Below are positions 52,506-61,837 of a stretch of 64,000 nucleotides of DNA, in pieces. Each line of letters opens with the position of its first letter. The first letter of the stretch is position 1. A model generated the notes under the pieces. The model worked only from the letters and a program-made list of their open reading frames with translations, made no database searches and had not been told where the DNA came from. The position numbers and the translations under genes were made by a program. This DNA is from an uncultured Ruminococcus sp. (GTDB lineage Bacteria; Bacillota; Clostridia; Monoglobales; Monoglobaceae), in NCBI GenBank assembly GCA_902766745.1, contig CACXES010000141.1, forward strand, positions 1 through 64,000. Reading direction: 5' to 3'.

Positions 52506-53204
52506 ATGCTGCCGTTTTTTTATTATGATCCAACTTGGATATTGCTTTTGCCTGCGATTATACTTTCGATATGGGCATCGGCAAGGGTAAATTCCACATT
52601 CAGAAAATATTCACAGGTTTATAACAGGTTTGGATTGACCGGCGCAGATGCCGCACGCAGAATCCTTGATATGAACGGACTGTACAATGTTCGCATTGAG
52701 AGGGTCAGCGGAGATCTGACGGATCATTATGACCCGAGATCAAATGTGGTAAGACTGTCTGACGCTACCTATTCAAGTCAATCGGTAGGAGCAATCGGCG
52801 TTGCCGCTCACGAGGTGGGACACGCCGTTCAGCACGCAACGGGATATGCACCCATAAAAATCAGAAACTCAATAGTTCCGGTTGTAAACATCTGTAATGT
52901 GCTGTCTATGCCGATAATCCTTTTGGGTGTAATTCTTTCGTACAATCAGACAATGGTCGATATAGGGATTATACTGTTTTCGGCAACGGTGCTGTTTCAG
53001 CTGATAACCCTGCCGGTGGAGTTTAACGCCAGCAGCCGTGCGCTGAACACGCTTGAGACGCAGAATATGCTGGCTTCCGATGAGCTTCAGGGGGCGAGGA
53101 AGGTTCTGCGTGCGGCGGCGATGACATATGTTGCGGCTGCGCTAAGCTCGTTTATGAGTCTGCTTCGACTTATACTCTTATTCGGCGGTAGAAACAGAGA
53201 TTAA
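52506..53204 (+). CDS. YugP-type zinc metallopeptidase, membrane protein
   Basis: A 232-aa integral membrane protein of the zinc-peptidase family represented by Bacillus YugP. HEVGHAVQH (about residues 102-110) is the HExxH motif with an extra His; Glu in LPVEFNASSRAL fits the third ligand. Four hydrophobic segments are predicted. Substrate unknown. It lies between fmt and rsmB in one operon, SD AGGAGGAG. Confidence 0.88.
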   Translation: MLPFFYYDPTWILLLPAIILSIWASARVNSTFRKYSQVYNRFGLTGADAARRILDMNGLYNVRIERVSGDLTDHYDPRSNVVRLSDATYSSQSVGAIGVAAHEVGHAVQHATGYAPIKIRNSIVPVVNICNVLSMPIILLGVILSYNQTMVDIGIILFSATVLFQLITLPVEFNASSRALNTLETQNMLASDELQGARKVLRAAAMTYVAAALSSFMSLLRLILLFGGRNRD

Positions 53205-53221
53205 CGTAAGGAGAGATACAG

Positions 53222-54508
53222 TTGACAAAAAATCCGAGAGCCGCAGCAGCGGAGGCACTTTACAATATCGAAAAAGAGGGCGAATACTCAAATCGTGCCA
53301 TGCTTGATGCGGCAAGGGGACTTGATGTGCGTGACACGGCACTTGCGACGGAAATAGTTATGGGTGTTCTGCGGAATAAGCTGTATATAGATTTTGTTAT
53401 ACAGTCATATTCAAAGATAAAGCTGAAAAAAATCAGTCCGTGGGTTTTGCAGATATTGCGCTGCGGGGTTTATCAGCTTGTGATGATGGATAAGATTCCT
53501 CCGTCTGCTGCATGCAATGAGGCGGTAAAGCTTGCCGCCGGCAAGTCGAACGGTGCGGCAAGAGGCTTTGTGAACGGCGTGCTTCGAACCGTTTCGAGGA
53601 ATATCGAAGCACTACCCATGCCGAACGGCAGCACAGAGGAGATACTGTCGGTCAAATATTCGTGTCCGCTTTGGATTGTTAAAAGGCTTTGTGAGCAATA
53701 CGGAACCGAGATGACGGAGTGTATATTAACAGACAGTCTTATTCCTCATTCCACAACGGTTCGGACAAATATATTGAAAACATCATCAGCGGAGCTTGTG
53801 AAGATTCTGGAGGAGGAAGGAATCTGTGCAGAGCAGAATACTGAGATACCGGAATGTATCAGAGTGTTCGGTGCCTTTGATATAAACCGTTCTGCGGCAT
53901 ACAGCGATGGACTTTACACAATTCAGAATATAAACTCCATGCGTGCCGGACTGCTGCTTGACCCGAGAGAGGGTGAGACGGTGCTTGATCTGTGCGCCGC
54001 ACCGGGGGGAAAGACAACTCACCTGGCGGAGCTTATGAAAAATAAGGGGAAGATAACCGCCTTTGATCTGCACCCCCACAAAGCCGAGCTTATAAATAAT
54101 GCGGCACGGAGACTCGGCATCGGTATTATCGAAGTGCGCACGGCGGACTGTACCGAATATATGCCTGAGCTTGACGGCTGTGCCGATCGGGTTTTGGCGG
54201 ATGTCCCCTGCTCGGGTATGGGGGTTATACATAAAAAGCCCGATATTAAGTACAACCGCCGCACGGAGGATGTTGAAACGCTTTGCTCCATTCAGGAGAA
54301 AATTATGAATAACGGTGCGAGATATTTAAAGCCCGGCGGCGTTATGGTATATTCGACCTGTACCATATTCAAGGAAGAAAACGAGAGACAGACTGAGCGG
54401 TTTTTAAATACTCACGATAACTTTGTCAAAGAGCATGAGAGGCTTTACACCGCTCACGAAACGGGCGGCAGCGGCTTCTATCTGTGCAGATTTAAGAAGG
54501 TTAGGTAA
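53222..54508 (+). CDS. rsmB: 16S rRNA (cytosine-967-C5) methyltransferase
   Basis: SAM-dependent methylation of 16S rRNA. The 428-aa protein has an N-terminal NusB-like RNA-binding domain (about 1-150), the SAM motif LDLCAAPGGKTTHLAEL and the two catalytic cysteines in ADVPCSGMGV and YSTCTIF. The start is TTG 53222 with AAGGAGAG upstream. Confidence 0.94.
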   Translation: MTKNPRAAAAEALYNIEKEGEYSNRAMLDAARGLDVRDTALATEIVMGVLRNKLYIDFVIQSYSKIKLKKISPWVLQILRCGVYQLVMMDKIPPSAACNEAVKLAAGKSNGAARGFVNGVLRTVSRNIEALPMPNGSTEEILSVKYSCPLWIVKRLCEQYGTEMTECILTDSLIPHSTTVRTNILKTSSAELVKILEEEGICAEQNTEIPECIRVFGAFDINRSAAYSDGLYTIQNINSMRAGLLLDPREGETVLDLCAAPGGKTTHLAELMKNKGKITAFDLHPHKAELINNAARRLGIGIIEVRTADCTEYMPELDGCADRVLADVPCSGMGVIHKKPDIKYNRRTEDVETLCSIQEKIMNNGARYLKPGGVMVYSTCTIFKEENERQTERFLNTHDNFVKEHERLYTAHETGGSGFYLCRFKKVR

Positions 54509-54521
54509 AACGGGTAAGAAT

Positions 54522-55553
54522 ATGAAAACAAATCTTAAGGACTATACAATACAAGAGCTTGCAGAGATAACGACCGGATTCGGGGAACCGAAATTCCGAG
54601 CAAAGCAGATTTTTGAGTGGTTGTATCGAGGCGTTCGCAGCTTTGACGAGATGACAAATCTGCCGAAGGCGTTTAGAGAACGGCTGAATGAAAAATTTTC
54701 CGTTTCAAGAGTGAAAATTGCAAAAAAATTTGTTTCATCTATTGACGAAACACGCAGATATCTGTTACAATTAGATGATGATAATTATATAGAGTCGGTT
54801 TTGATGAAATATCATCACGGATATACGATATGCGTTTCTACACAGGTGGGCTGCGCAATGGGCTGTGCCTTCTGTGCATCGACTCGCGGCGGAAAGGTCA
54901 GGAACCTGACCGCCGGTGAGATTATTGATCAGGTAATGACCGTGGGCGAGGATCTTGGTGACAGGATATCCAATATTGTGCTTATGGGCATGGGCGAGCC
55001 GCTTGATAATTTCGATAACGTCATGAGGTTTTTGGAGAATGTCAACAGTCCGCACGGACTAAGCGTTGGACAGCGGCACATAACCCTGTCTACCTGCGGC
55101 CTGGCGGATCGAATTTACGAGCTTGCCGACAGGCAGCTTCAGATTACGCTGTCTGTATCCCTCCATGCGCCCAATGATGAAAAGCGGTCGGATATTATGC
55201 CGGTAAACCGTAGGTATAACATCGAAAAGCTAATGGCGGCGTGCCGATATTACATTGAAAAGACGAACAGACGCATATCCTTTGAATATACGCTGATAAG
55301 CGGTGTAAACGATACCGAGACGGAGGCGAGAGAGCTTTTAAAGCTGATTTCGCCCATGCTGTGTCATGTGAATCTTATTCCTGTAAACAGGGTTCGGGAG
55401 ACCGGCTTTTCGGCGTCGGGAGCTGCGGCGGTTGAGAGATTCAGAGGAATATTGGAGAAGGGCGGCATTTCGGCAACGGTGCGCAGGGAAATGGGTGCGG
55501 ATATAAGCGCGGCCTGCGGACAGCTGAGAGCGGCTGCCGAAAATTTGGCATAA
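54522..55553 (+). CDS. rlmN: Dual-specificity rRNA/tRNA adenine-C2 methyltransferase
   Basis: Radical-SAM enzyme that methylates A2503 of 23S rRNA and A37 of tRNA. The 343-aa protein has the cluster motif CAMGCAFC, VLMGMGEPLDNFDNV, LSVSLHAPND and the C-terminal methyl-carrying Cys near ISAACGQL. ATG 54522 follows rsmB by 13 nt; the ribosome site is weak, so translation may be coupled. A small CTCCCG/CGGGAG hairpin follows. Confidence 0.95.
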   Translation: MKTNLKDYTIQELAEITTGFGEPKFRAKQIFEWLYRGVRSFDEMTNLPKAFRERLNEKFSVSRVKIAKKFVSSIDETRRYLLQLDDDNYIESVLMKYHHGYTICVSTQVGCAMGCAFCASTRGGKVRNLTAGEIIDQVMTVGEDLGDRISNIVLMGMGEPLDNFDNVMRFLENVNSPHGLSVGQRHITLSTCGLADRIYELADRQLQITLSVSLHAPNDEKRSDIMPVNRRYNIEKLMAACRYYIEKTNRRISFEYTLISGVNDTETEARELLKLISPMLCHVNLIPVNRVRETGFSASGAAAVERFRGILEKGGISATVRREMGADISAACGQLRAAAENLA

Positions 55554-55632
55554 AGGCGGCTCCCGTTTACGGGAGGCGCAGAGTATTTTTTAACCTGCGA
55601 ACCGAGGCTCGCAGATGAAGGGGGTGTGCTGA

Positions 55633-56367
55633 TTGGTTGAAGCATATGGAATCAGCGATGTCGGATGCATAAGAGAATTGAATGAGGACTGCTTCTGTAT
55701 ACACGGCTTTGATGAGGGTGCAGAGCGCGGATTCTGCATACTGGCCGACGGAATGGGCGGTCACAACGCCGGAGAGGTTGCCAGCCAAAGCGCAGTGAAC
55801 TTTCTTGCGGACGAGATGAACAAGCTTTTGATCTCCGGCTCGGGAGAGATACCGGGACGGCTTAACGAGGCGGTTGCCATGGCGAATGCAAAGGTTTATA
55901 CCATGGCGGAGGAAAACCCGATACATCGAGGCATGGGAACAACGGCTGTGGCTGTATTTATAGATAACGGCTCGGCGTACATTGCCAATGTCGGCGACAG
56001 CCGAGCGTATGCAATACGCGGAGATGAGATAGTACAGATTACGACTGACCATTCTATGGTTGCGGAGCTTGTTATGCGTGGTACGATAACACGTGAGGAG
56101 GCAAGGCTTCATCCGCAGAAGAATATTATAACAAGAGCGGTCGGAACCGATAAAACGGTCAGACCGGATATATTCGAATATAATTATCTGAAGGGTGATG
56201 TAATGATCATGTGCAGTGACGGTCTTTCCACCATGCTCGAGGATGAGCGTATTCTGGAAATTGTGAAGGCAGAAAAAACGCCGAAGGATACCGCAGAGGC
56301 TCTGGCTGCGGAGGCAAAGGAAAGCGGCGGATTTGATAATATAACGGTAATTTGTATTCGGTTTTGA
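55633..56367 (+). CDS. prpC: PP2C-family Ser/Thr protein phosphatase (Stp/PrpC)
   Basis: Mn/Mg-dependent phosphatase that reverses the action of the adjacent PASTA kinase. The 244-aa protein has the metal-binding motifs DVGCIRELNEDCF, ILADGMGGHNAGEVAS, GDSRAYAIRGD, CSDGLSTML and GGFDNITVI. The start is TTG 55633, with AAGGGGGTG 7 nt upstream. The gene order phosphatase then kinase is the standard pair. Confidence 0.94.
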   Translation: MVEAYGISDVGCIRELNEDCFCIHGFDEGAERGFCILADGMGGHNAGEVASQSAVNFLADEMNKLLISGSGEIPGRLNEAVAMANAKVYTMAEENPIHRGMGTTAVAVFIDNGSAYIANVGDSRAYAIRGDEIVQITTDHSMVAELVMRGTITREEARLHPQKNIITRAVGTDKTVRPDIFEYNYLKGDVMIMCSDGLSTMLEDERILEIVKAEKTPKDTAEALAAEAKESGGFDNITVICIRF

Positions 56368-56426
56368 TACTCTGCAGGTGAGGAACCGAAACGGGAATAT
56401 ACTTTATATGTAGGAGGTAAATATTC

Positions 56427-58331
56427 ATGGAGTTAGTAGGTAAAATGCTTGCGGGCCGCTATGAGATTTTAGAGGAAGTCGGTAAGGGCGGCATGGCGTA
56501 TGTATATAAGGCACGATGCCATTATCTTAACAGGCTGGTCGCAATAAAGGTTCTAAAGGAGGAGCTGAGCGACGACAAGGAGTTTGTGCATAGATTCAAT
56601 ACCGAGGCACAGGCGGCGGCACGTATTTCAAATCCTCATGTTGTGTCGATCTATGATGTCGGATTTGAAAACGGATTGTATTATATTGTAATGGAGTATG
56701 TGGACGGAATAACATTAAAGGAGTACATCTCCGAAAAGCATGTGCTTCCCTGGAAGCAGGCGGCGGAGTTTGCGGCTCAGATATGCGAGGGATTGTCTGC
56801 CGCACATAAGCAGTCGGTTATACACAGGGACATTAAGCCTCAGAACATAATCATGACCGACAAGGAGGTGCTTAAGGTCACCGACTTCGGCATAGCAAGG
56901 GCCACAACACAGGCGACAACCACCTCGGCAACATCCACAATCGGGACGGTTCATTACCTTTCGCCCGAACAGGCGCGCGGCGGCTATACCAACGAAAAAA
57001 CGGATATATATTCCCTCGGTGTGGTTTTGTACGAAATGCTGACAGGGAGACTTCCGTTCGACGATAATACGGCGGTTGCCATTGCAATCAAGCATATCCA
57101 GGAAAAACCGGTTCTGCCGCGGATTTTAAACAACGATATTCCGCAGGCGATGGAAGATATTGTTATGAAGGCGCTTAATAAGGAGCAGAATTTGAGATAT
57201 GCAAGCGCAGACGCATTCCTCGCCGATTTGAGAAAGGTAATTAAAAATCCGAATATCGCACTTGGAGCAAGTGCGGATATGGCGGATGCCACCGTGAAGA
57301 GAACTCCGGTCGGAGATGACGATATAGACAGATACGAGAGGGCACGTCGGGCATCAAACGAGGAATATAACCGATACGCCGAGGATATAGATCGGGATGT
57401 GGAGGAGAACAGAAGAAAGTATATGGAAAGACAAAGAGCAGTTAAGGCACAGAAGAAGAAGGAGAAGCGCATTACCATTGCGGCAATTGCAGCGGCGATT
57501 GTTGTTTTGGCAGGACTTTTTCTTGTGGTAAAGGGACCGCTTGCCGATATATTCGGCACAGGTGACAAGGTTGAAATTCCGAATCTAATCGACATGAAGC
57601 TGACTGACGCACAGAATCAGTATAAGCAGCAGGGCTTCAGTATTGTGAAAAACGGTGAACGCGCAAGCGATAAGGAGGCAGGAGTTATCCTCGAACAGGA
57701 TAAGGCGGCAGGAACCAAGGTATCGGGCAAGGATGTAAGGATTTTTGTTGTTGTCAGCAGCGGTTCGGCTTCGGCTGCGGCAGATAAAACGATCGGCGAT
57801 TATACAAAGCTGAAGGTCGATGAGGCAAAGAAAAAGATTGCGGCAGACGGCTTCAGAGTAAATGTTATAGAAGAAAACAGCGATGATGTTGCCAAGGATC
57901 TGGTAATTCGCCAGGAGCCGGCAGCGAACAGCAAGGCGGCGAGCGGAAGCCTTATTACCTTGTATGTAAGCAAGGGAAAGAGCAGTGAGGCAAACGACAG
58001 CACAAACAGCACCAATAGCACTAATAATACAAATAACGGCAATACGACGAATCAGAATAACACGACGAATCAAAACAACACAAACAATCAAAACAATAAT
58101 CAGACAAATCAGAATACGACGGGTACCTCGGGCAATAACGGTTCGACAGGCAGCGGAAGCTCCTCGGGAACGGGCGGCGGAAGCTCTTCGGGTTCAAGCT
58201 CCGGTGCTGCCTCCGGCAGCGGCACGGGCGGAGCGTCAGGCGGCGGAACGGGCGGAACCTCGGGCGGAGCATCAGGCGGCAGCGGAAGCTCCTCGACCGA
58301 GACTCAGGCACCCCCGGCAATTTCAAACTGA
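56427..58331 (+). CDS. prkC: PASTA-domain Ser/Thr protein kinase (PrkC/Stk)
   Basis: Membrane eukaryotic-type kinase sensing muropeptides or lipid II. The 634-aa protein has the kinase domain (about 10-275: GKGGMAYVY, AIKVLKEE, HRDIKPQNI, TDFGIA), an activation loop rich in Thr (ATTQATTTSATST), one membrane helix (about 348-369) and two extracellular PASTA repeats (about 381-446 and 447-514). The last 120 residues are low-complexity Asn/Thr then Gly/Ser (NSTNNTNNGNTTNQNN, GSGTGGASGGG), unusual for PrkC and perhaps a wall-spanning spacer. Two PASTA repeats is fewer than the usual three. Confidence 0.95.
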   Translation: MELVGKMLAGRYEILEEVGKGGMAYVYKARCHYLNRLVAIKVLKEELSDDKEFVHRFNTEAQAAARISNPHVVSIYDVGFENGLYYIVMEYVDGITLKEYISEKHVLPWKQAAEFAAQICEGLSAAHKQSVIHRDIKPQNIIMTDKEVLKVTDFGIARATTQATTTSATSTIGTVHYLSPEQARGGYTNEKTDIYSLGVVLYEMLTGRLPFDDNTAVAIAIKHIQEKPVLPRILNNDIPQAMEDIVMKALNKEQNLRYASADAFLADLRKVIKNPNIALGASADMADATVKRTPVGDDDIDRYERARRASNEEYNRYAEDIDRDVEENRRKYMERQRAVKAQKKKEKRITIAAIAAAIVVLAGLFLVVKGPLADIFGTGDKVEIPNLIDMKLTDAQNQYKQQGFSIVKNGERASDKEAGVILEQDKAAGTKVSGKDVRIFVVVSSGSASAAADKTIGDYTKLKVDEAKKKIAADGFRVNVIEENSDDVAKDLVIRQEPAANSKAASGSLITLYVSKGKSSEANDSTNSTNSTNNTNNGNTTNQNNTTNQNNTNNQNNNQTNQNTTGTSGNNGSTGSGSSSGTGGGSSSGSSSGAASGSGTGGASGGGTGGTSGGASGGSGSSSTETQAPPAISN

Positions 58332-58348
58332 TGCAGGGCGGTTAGGAC

Positions 58349-59239
58349 ATGAATTCCGAGCTTAAAACAGAGGGAACTATTGTAAAAGGTATTGGGGGCT
58401 TCTACTATGTGGATGCCCCCGAGGGATATTTTGAGTGCCGTGCCAGAGGGAGCTTCCGAAAGGACGGAATAACGCCTCTTGTAGGTGACAGAGCGGTTAT
58501 ATCGGTGAACATGGACAGCAAGATCGGCTCTGTGGACGAGATACTTCCACGGAAAAACTTTCTGCTGAGGCCGCCTGTTGCCAATGTGACGCAAATGGCG
58601 GTGGTAATTGCGGCGGCTAATCCGCGGCCGAATTTGTACCTGACGGACAAGCTGCTTGCCTCTGCGGAGCTGGCGGAAATCGACGCTGTTATCTGTGTAA
58701 ACAAGACGGATGTCGGTGATGCGGAGGAGCTTTGTCGAATCTACCGTTCGGCAGGGTATTGCGTCATACCGACCTGTGCGGCGGACGGTACAAATATTGA
58801 TTTGCTTAAGGAAAAGCTCTGCGGAGCGGTTACGGTTTTCGCCGGGAATTCCGGCGTGGGCAAGTCGAGTATACTCAACTGTGTTACGGAGAGCGGCAGC
58901 TTTGAAACGGGCGAGGTCAGCGAAAAGGCAGAGCGAGGACGGCATACAACACGGCACACCGAGCTGGTGCGGCTGGATTTCGGCGGATATATTATTGATA
59001 CGCCGGGCTTCGGGGTAATTGATGTGGCGAGCCTTAAGCCGGAGAACTGCGCAGAGCTGTTTCGGGAAATGGCACCTCTTGCGGACGGCTGCCGCTTTGG
59101 CGACTGCCGCCATCGGTCGGAGCCGGGGTGCAAGGTGCTTGATGCCGTGAAATGCGGCAGTATTGCACCGTCGAGGCATGAAAGCTATATCAGACTGCTT
59201 GGCGAGATTGAGGCCGCAGAGCGGCGTCGGACAAAATAA
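58349..59239 (+). CDS. rsgA: Ribosome small-subunit GTPase A
   Basis: Late 30S assembly GTPase. The 296-aa protein has an N-terminal OB fold, a circularly permuted GTPase domain (NKTD at about 117 before the P-loop GNSGVGKSS at about 170 and DTPGF) and a C-terminal zinc motif CRFGDCRHRSEPGC. Conserved neighbour of prkC. Confidence 0.95.
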   Translation: MNSELKTEGTIVKGIGGFYYVDAPEGYFECRARGSFRKDGITPLVGDRAVISVNMDSKIGSVDEILPRKNFLLRPPVANVTQMAVVIAAANPRPNLYLTDKLLASAELAEIDAVICVNKTDVGDAEELCRIYRSAGYCVIPTCAADGTNIDLLKEKLCGAVTVFAGNSGVGKSSILNCVTESGSFETGEVSEKAERGRHTTRHTELVRLDFGGYIIDTPGFGVIDVASLKPENCAELFREMAPLADGCRFGDCRHRSEPGCKVLDAVKCGSIAPSRHESYIRLLGEIEAAERRRTK

Positions 59240-59264
59240 TTTATATATAATTCGGAGGGTACTT

Positions 59265-59960
59265 GTGAGTTGCGAAATTAAAATTGCGCCGTCAATTCTT
59301 GCGGCAGATGCCGCAAGGCTGGCGGAGGAGGTAAAAAAGGTTGAGGAAGCGGGAGCCGAGTGGCTTCATATCGATATAATGGACGGTCACTTTGTGCCGA
59401 ACCTGAGCTATTCCGCACAGGTGGTTTCGGCACTTAGGCCGTTGTCGAAGCTGTTCTTTGACGTGCATCTGATGATTTCCGAGCCGGTAAAATATATGGA
59501 CGATTTTGCGGATGCCGGTGCGGATATCATCACTGTTCATAAGGAGGCCTGCAGCGATGCGGAGCTTAAGGAGATTGCCGCACATCTGCACGGCAGAGGA
59601 GTGAAGGCGGGAATTTCGGTTAAGCCGAATACACCGGCGGAGAGCCTTGAACCGCTTCTCGATGATTTTGATATGATTTTGATTATGACGGTTGAGCCGG
59701 GCTTCGGCGGACAGTCGTACATTCACGAGATGGATTCAAAAATCGCATGGGCGGCGAGGGCTGCTGAAAATCATCCCGGCTTGATTGTCGAGGTTGACGG
59801 CGGTGTCGGAGAAAAGACCGCTGCGGAGGCTGCGGCGAGCGGGGCGAAGGTTCTGGTTGCCGGCTCTGCCGTGTTCGGTGCGGAGGATGCCGAGGCGGCA
59901 GTGAGAAGCCTTCGGAGGATTGCCGAGTCCGCATGCTGTGCAGAGGAAAAACAGCAATGA
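59265..59960 (+). CDS. rpe: Ribulose-phosphate 3-epimerase
   Basis: Interconverts ribulose-5-phosphate and xylulose-5-phosphate. The 231-aa TIM barrel has IAPSILAAD, LHIDIMDGHFVPNLS, VHLMISEP, MTVEPGFGGQSYI and EVDGGVGEKT. The start is GTG 59265 with GGAGG 6 nt upstream; readings from further upstream would overlap rsgA. Its stop overlaps thiN (ATGA). Confidence 0.96.
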   Translation: MSCEIKIAPSILAADAARLAEEVKKVEEAGAEWLHIDIMDGHFVPNLSYSAQVVSALRPLSKLFFDVHLMISEPVKYMDDFADAGADIITVHKEACSDAELKEIAAHLHGRGVKAGISVKPNTPAESLEPLLDDFDMILIMTVEPGFGGQSYIHEMDSKIAWAARAAENHPGLIVEVDGGVGEKTAAEAAASGAKVLVAGSAVFGAEDAEAAVRSLRRIAESACCAEEKQQ

Positions 59961-60580
59961 CGGCCGTAATTTTCAGCGGCGGAGATATAGAAAATTATTC
60001 CGCTCTGCCGTATGTGAATTATGATGAAGTATATATCCTGTGTGCCGATTCGGGTGTGAGACACGCAGTTGCACTGGGGCTTGAGCCGAATGTGATAGTG
60101 GGCGACCACGATTCATGGAAAGAGGAATATCCCAACGCCGACAAGGTCATAGTTTGTCCCCCCGAAAAGGATTTCACCGATACCGCCCTTTGCGTGGATA
60201 CAGCTATCGAATACGGCTGTAGTGAAATTCTGCTTTTCGGCGGCACGGGAGGCAGGCTCGACCACGAGTTTTCGCATTTTTGCCTTATGGCTCATGCGCT
60301 GGAGCATGGAGTGAGGCTTAGGCTTATAAACGAAAAGAATGAGATATGGATGGAGAATAAGCCGTTTTTGTTGAAAAGGGGCAAAAGAAGATATGTGTCA
60401 TTTTTCCCGTATGGGGGCGATGTGACGGATTTCACGGTTAAGGGACTTTTGTACACGGCGGACAATATGTATATGTCCTGCAGCGAGGCGGCGGCGTCCA
60501 GCAATGAGTTTGACAGCTGTGATACGGCAGAGATTTCGTTTTCGGGCGGCACTCTCCTGGTAATGCTGTGCGACGATTAA
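59957..60580 (+). CDS. thiN: Thiamine pyrophosphokinase
   Basis: Converts thiamine to thiamine diphosphate. The 207-aa protein has CADSGVRHAVALG, VGDHDS, KDFTDTALCVDTA and LFGGTGGRLDHEFS, the catalytic signature. ATG 59957 overlaps the rpe stop. Confidence 0.94.
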   Translation: MTAVIFSGGDIENYSALPYVNYDEVYILCADSGVRHAVALGLEPNVIVGDHDSWKEEYPNADKVIVCPPEKDFTDTALCVDTAIEYGCSEILLFGGTGGRLDHEFSHFCLMAHALEHGVRLRLINEKNEIWMENKPFLLKRGKRRYVSFFPYGGDVTDFTVKGLLYTADNMYMSCSEAAASSNEFDSCDTAEISFSGGTLLVMLCDD

Positions 60581-60609
60581 ATGCCGAAGGGATTTGAGGG
60601 GTGATGAAA

Positions 60610-61209
60610 ATGAAGCATATCACAAAATTAATGATGGTTGTATTGCTTTTGCCGATTTTGGCAATAAGCGGCTGCTCTGAAAGCGAGAGCGAGGCTGTCT
60701 CTGCCTTTGAGCAGACGATGAGTGCGTTCAAAAGCGGCGTCGGAGATGAGATAGATAAGTATTACAGCTTTGACAGAGTGACTGCATACATAGACAAAGC
60801 GGACGGTGAGGAGCTCTGCGATACGGTGCTGTCTACGCTGAATGCGATGGACTATAAGATTAACTCGTCAAAGACTGTGAACAGTGAATCCGTTATTTTG
60901 AATGTGACCTTTGAAACGGCGGACTTCTCGAAGATTGTCAGCTCGTTTATTGATGAGGCGGTAAAGCTGACCGAGAGCAGTGAATATAAGAAAAAGCTCT
61001 CTGCAATGTCGGATGAGGAATACAACCGCATTATGACCGAAACAATGAAAAAATGCATTAAAGACGGAGTCGGTGAGAAGAGAACGCAGACTGCCGATGT
61101 CACCATGATTAAGGATTCGGCAGGAAAATGGATAATCGGCGGCAACTCCGAGGAGGTTCTCGGGATACTGTTTGCCGATTTGAGCGAGGCGCTTGACTAT
61201 CTTACTTGA
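60610..61209 (+). CDS. Predicted lipoprotein of unknown function
   Basis: A 199-aa exported protein. A signal peptide with lipobox AISGC lies near residue 20, so it should be acylated and membrane-anchored. The mature part is acidic and helical (ESEAVSAFEQTMSAFKSG ...) and ends in a beta segment (TMIKDSAGKWIIGGN), as in several small DUF4878/Hypothetical lipoproteins of Clostridia; that comparison is loose. ATG codons at 60604 and 60610 both fit; GAGGG at 60596-60600 gives 9 nt to 60610. Follows thiN by 29 nt. Confidence 0.75.
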   Translation: MKHITKLMMVVLLLPILAISGCSESESEAVSAFEQTMSAFKSGVGDEIDKYYSFDRVTAYIDKADGEELCDTVLSTLNAMDYKINSSKTVNSESVILNVTFETADFSKIVSSFIDEAVKLTESSEYKKKLSAMSDEEYNRIMTETMKKCIKDGVGEKRTQTADVTMIKDSAGKWIIGGNSEEVLGILFADLSEALDYLT

Positions 61210-61238
61210 TATCCACGGTCTATGGGAATATTTGAATG

Positions 61239-61273
61239 CTCCGCAGCATAAGTATACTGCGGGGTGTTTTTTT
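61239..61273 (+). terminator. Intrinsic terminator that also carries the tspO ribosome site
   Basis: CTCCGCAG / CTGCGGGG stem (one G-T) with a 10-nt loop, then TG and seven T. The GGGGTG in the 3' arm (61261-61266) lies 7 nt before the tspO ATG at 61274, so hairpin formation would hide the tspO ribosome site. Confidence 0.75.
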
Positions 61274-61750
61274 ATGATTCGAACATTTAATTTGAGAAAA
61301 TTTTTAACAAGCCTTGCACTGACGCTTGGGGCCGGATTTTTTGCCGCTTTTTTAACGAACGGAACATATGAGGTGTACGAAACCTTGAATAAGCCGCCGC
61401 TGTCGCCGCCGGGATGGGTGTTTGCGGTTGTGTGGAGCATTCTTTACATAATGATGGGAATAGCACTTTATGCAGTCAGGGAAAGCAGCGGACGCGGAGG
61501 CTTGAAGGCGGATGCGTACCGTGTGTTTGCGGTGCAGCTTATCCTGAATATCGGATGGCCGATAGTGTTCTTTGTGTTCCGGGCATATCTGATTTCCGTT
61601 ATATGGCTGTGCGTGCTGATTGGATTTGTTTTTGCAGTGACAAGGCTGTTTTGGACAATAAACAAGTGCGGCGGCTGCCTGCTTGTACCATATCTTATCT
61701 GGTGCCTGTACGCATTGTATCTCAATGTGGGAATATACATTCTGAATTAA
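61274..61750 (+). CDS. tspO: TspO/MBR family membrane protein
   Basis: A 158-aa five-helix tryptophan-rich sensory protein. It has LNKPPLSPPGWVFAVVWSIL, the family signature in the loop and second helix, then LQLILNIGWPIVFF-like and WLCVLIGFVFAVTRLFW helices and the end PYLIWCLYALYLNVGIY. TspO proteins bind porphyrins and similar ligands. The start is taken at 61274, directly after the T-run of the terminator; no alternative in-frame ATG with a better site is seen. Confidence 0.9.
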   Translation: MIRTFNLRKFLTSLALTLGAGFFAAFLTNGTYEVYETLNKPPLSPPGWVFAVVWSILYIMMGIALYAVRESSGRGGLKADAYRVFAVQLILNIGWPIVFFVFRAYLISVIWLCVLIGFVFAVTRLFWTINKCGGCLLVPYLIWCLYALYLNVGIYILN

Positions 61751-61753
61751 CTC

Positions 61754-61777
61754 ATTCTGAAATTCTGAAATTCTGAA
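61754..61777 (+). repeat. Short tandem repeat ATTCTGAA x3
   Basis: Three exact copies of the octamer ATTCTGAA just after tspO, with a further partial copy at its stop. Probably slippage; no role seen. Confidence 0.6.
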
Positions 61778-61803
61778 ATTATAAAATAAATTTGGAAAAA
61801 GGA

Positions 61804-61832
61804 TTGACAAAAGTCTTAAAGTGTGATATCAT
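61804..61832 (+). promoter_or_regulatory. Promoter of the rplU operon
   Basis: TTGACA (61804-61809), a 17-nt spacer and TATCAT (61827-61832), immediately before the L21 leader. Confidence 0.8.
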
Positions 61833-61837
61833 ATATC

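Noticed and set aside
58304-59179. 291-codon open frame on the minus strand opposite rsgA
   Set aside because: Antisense to the conserved rsgA motifs, basic low-complexity product, no start signal; a shadow of the GC-rich third positions.
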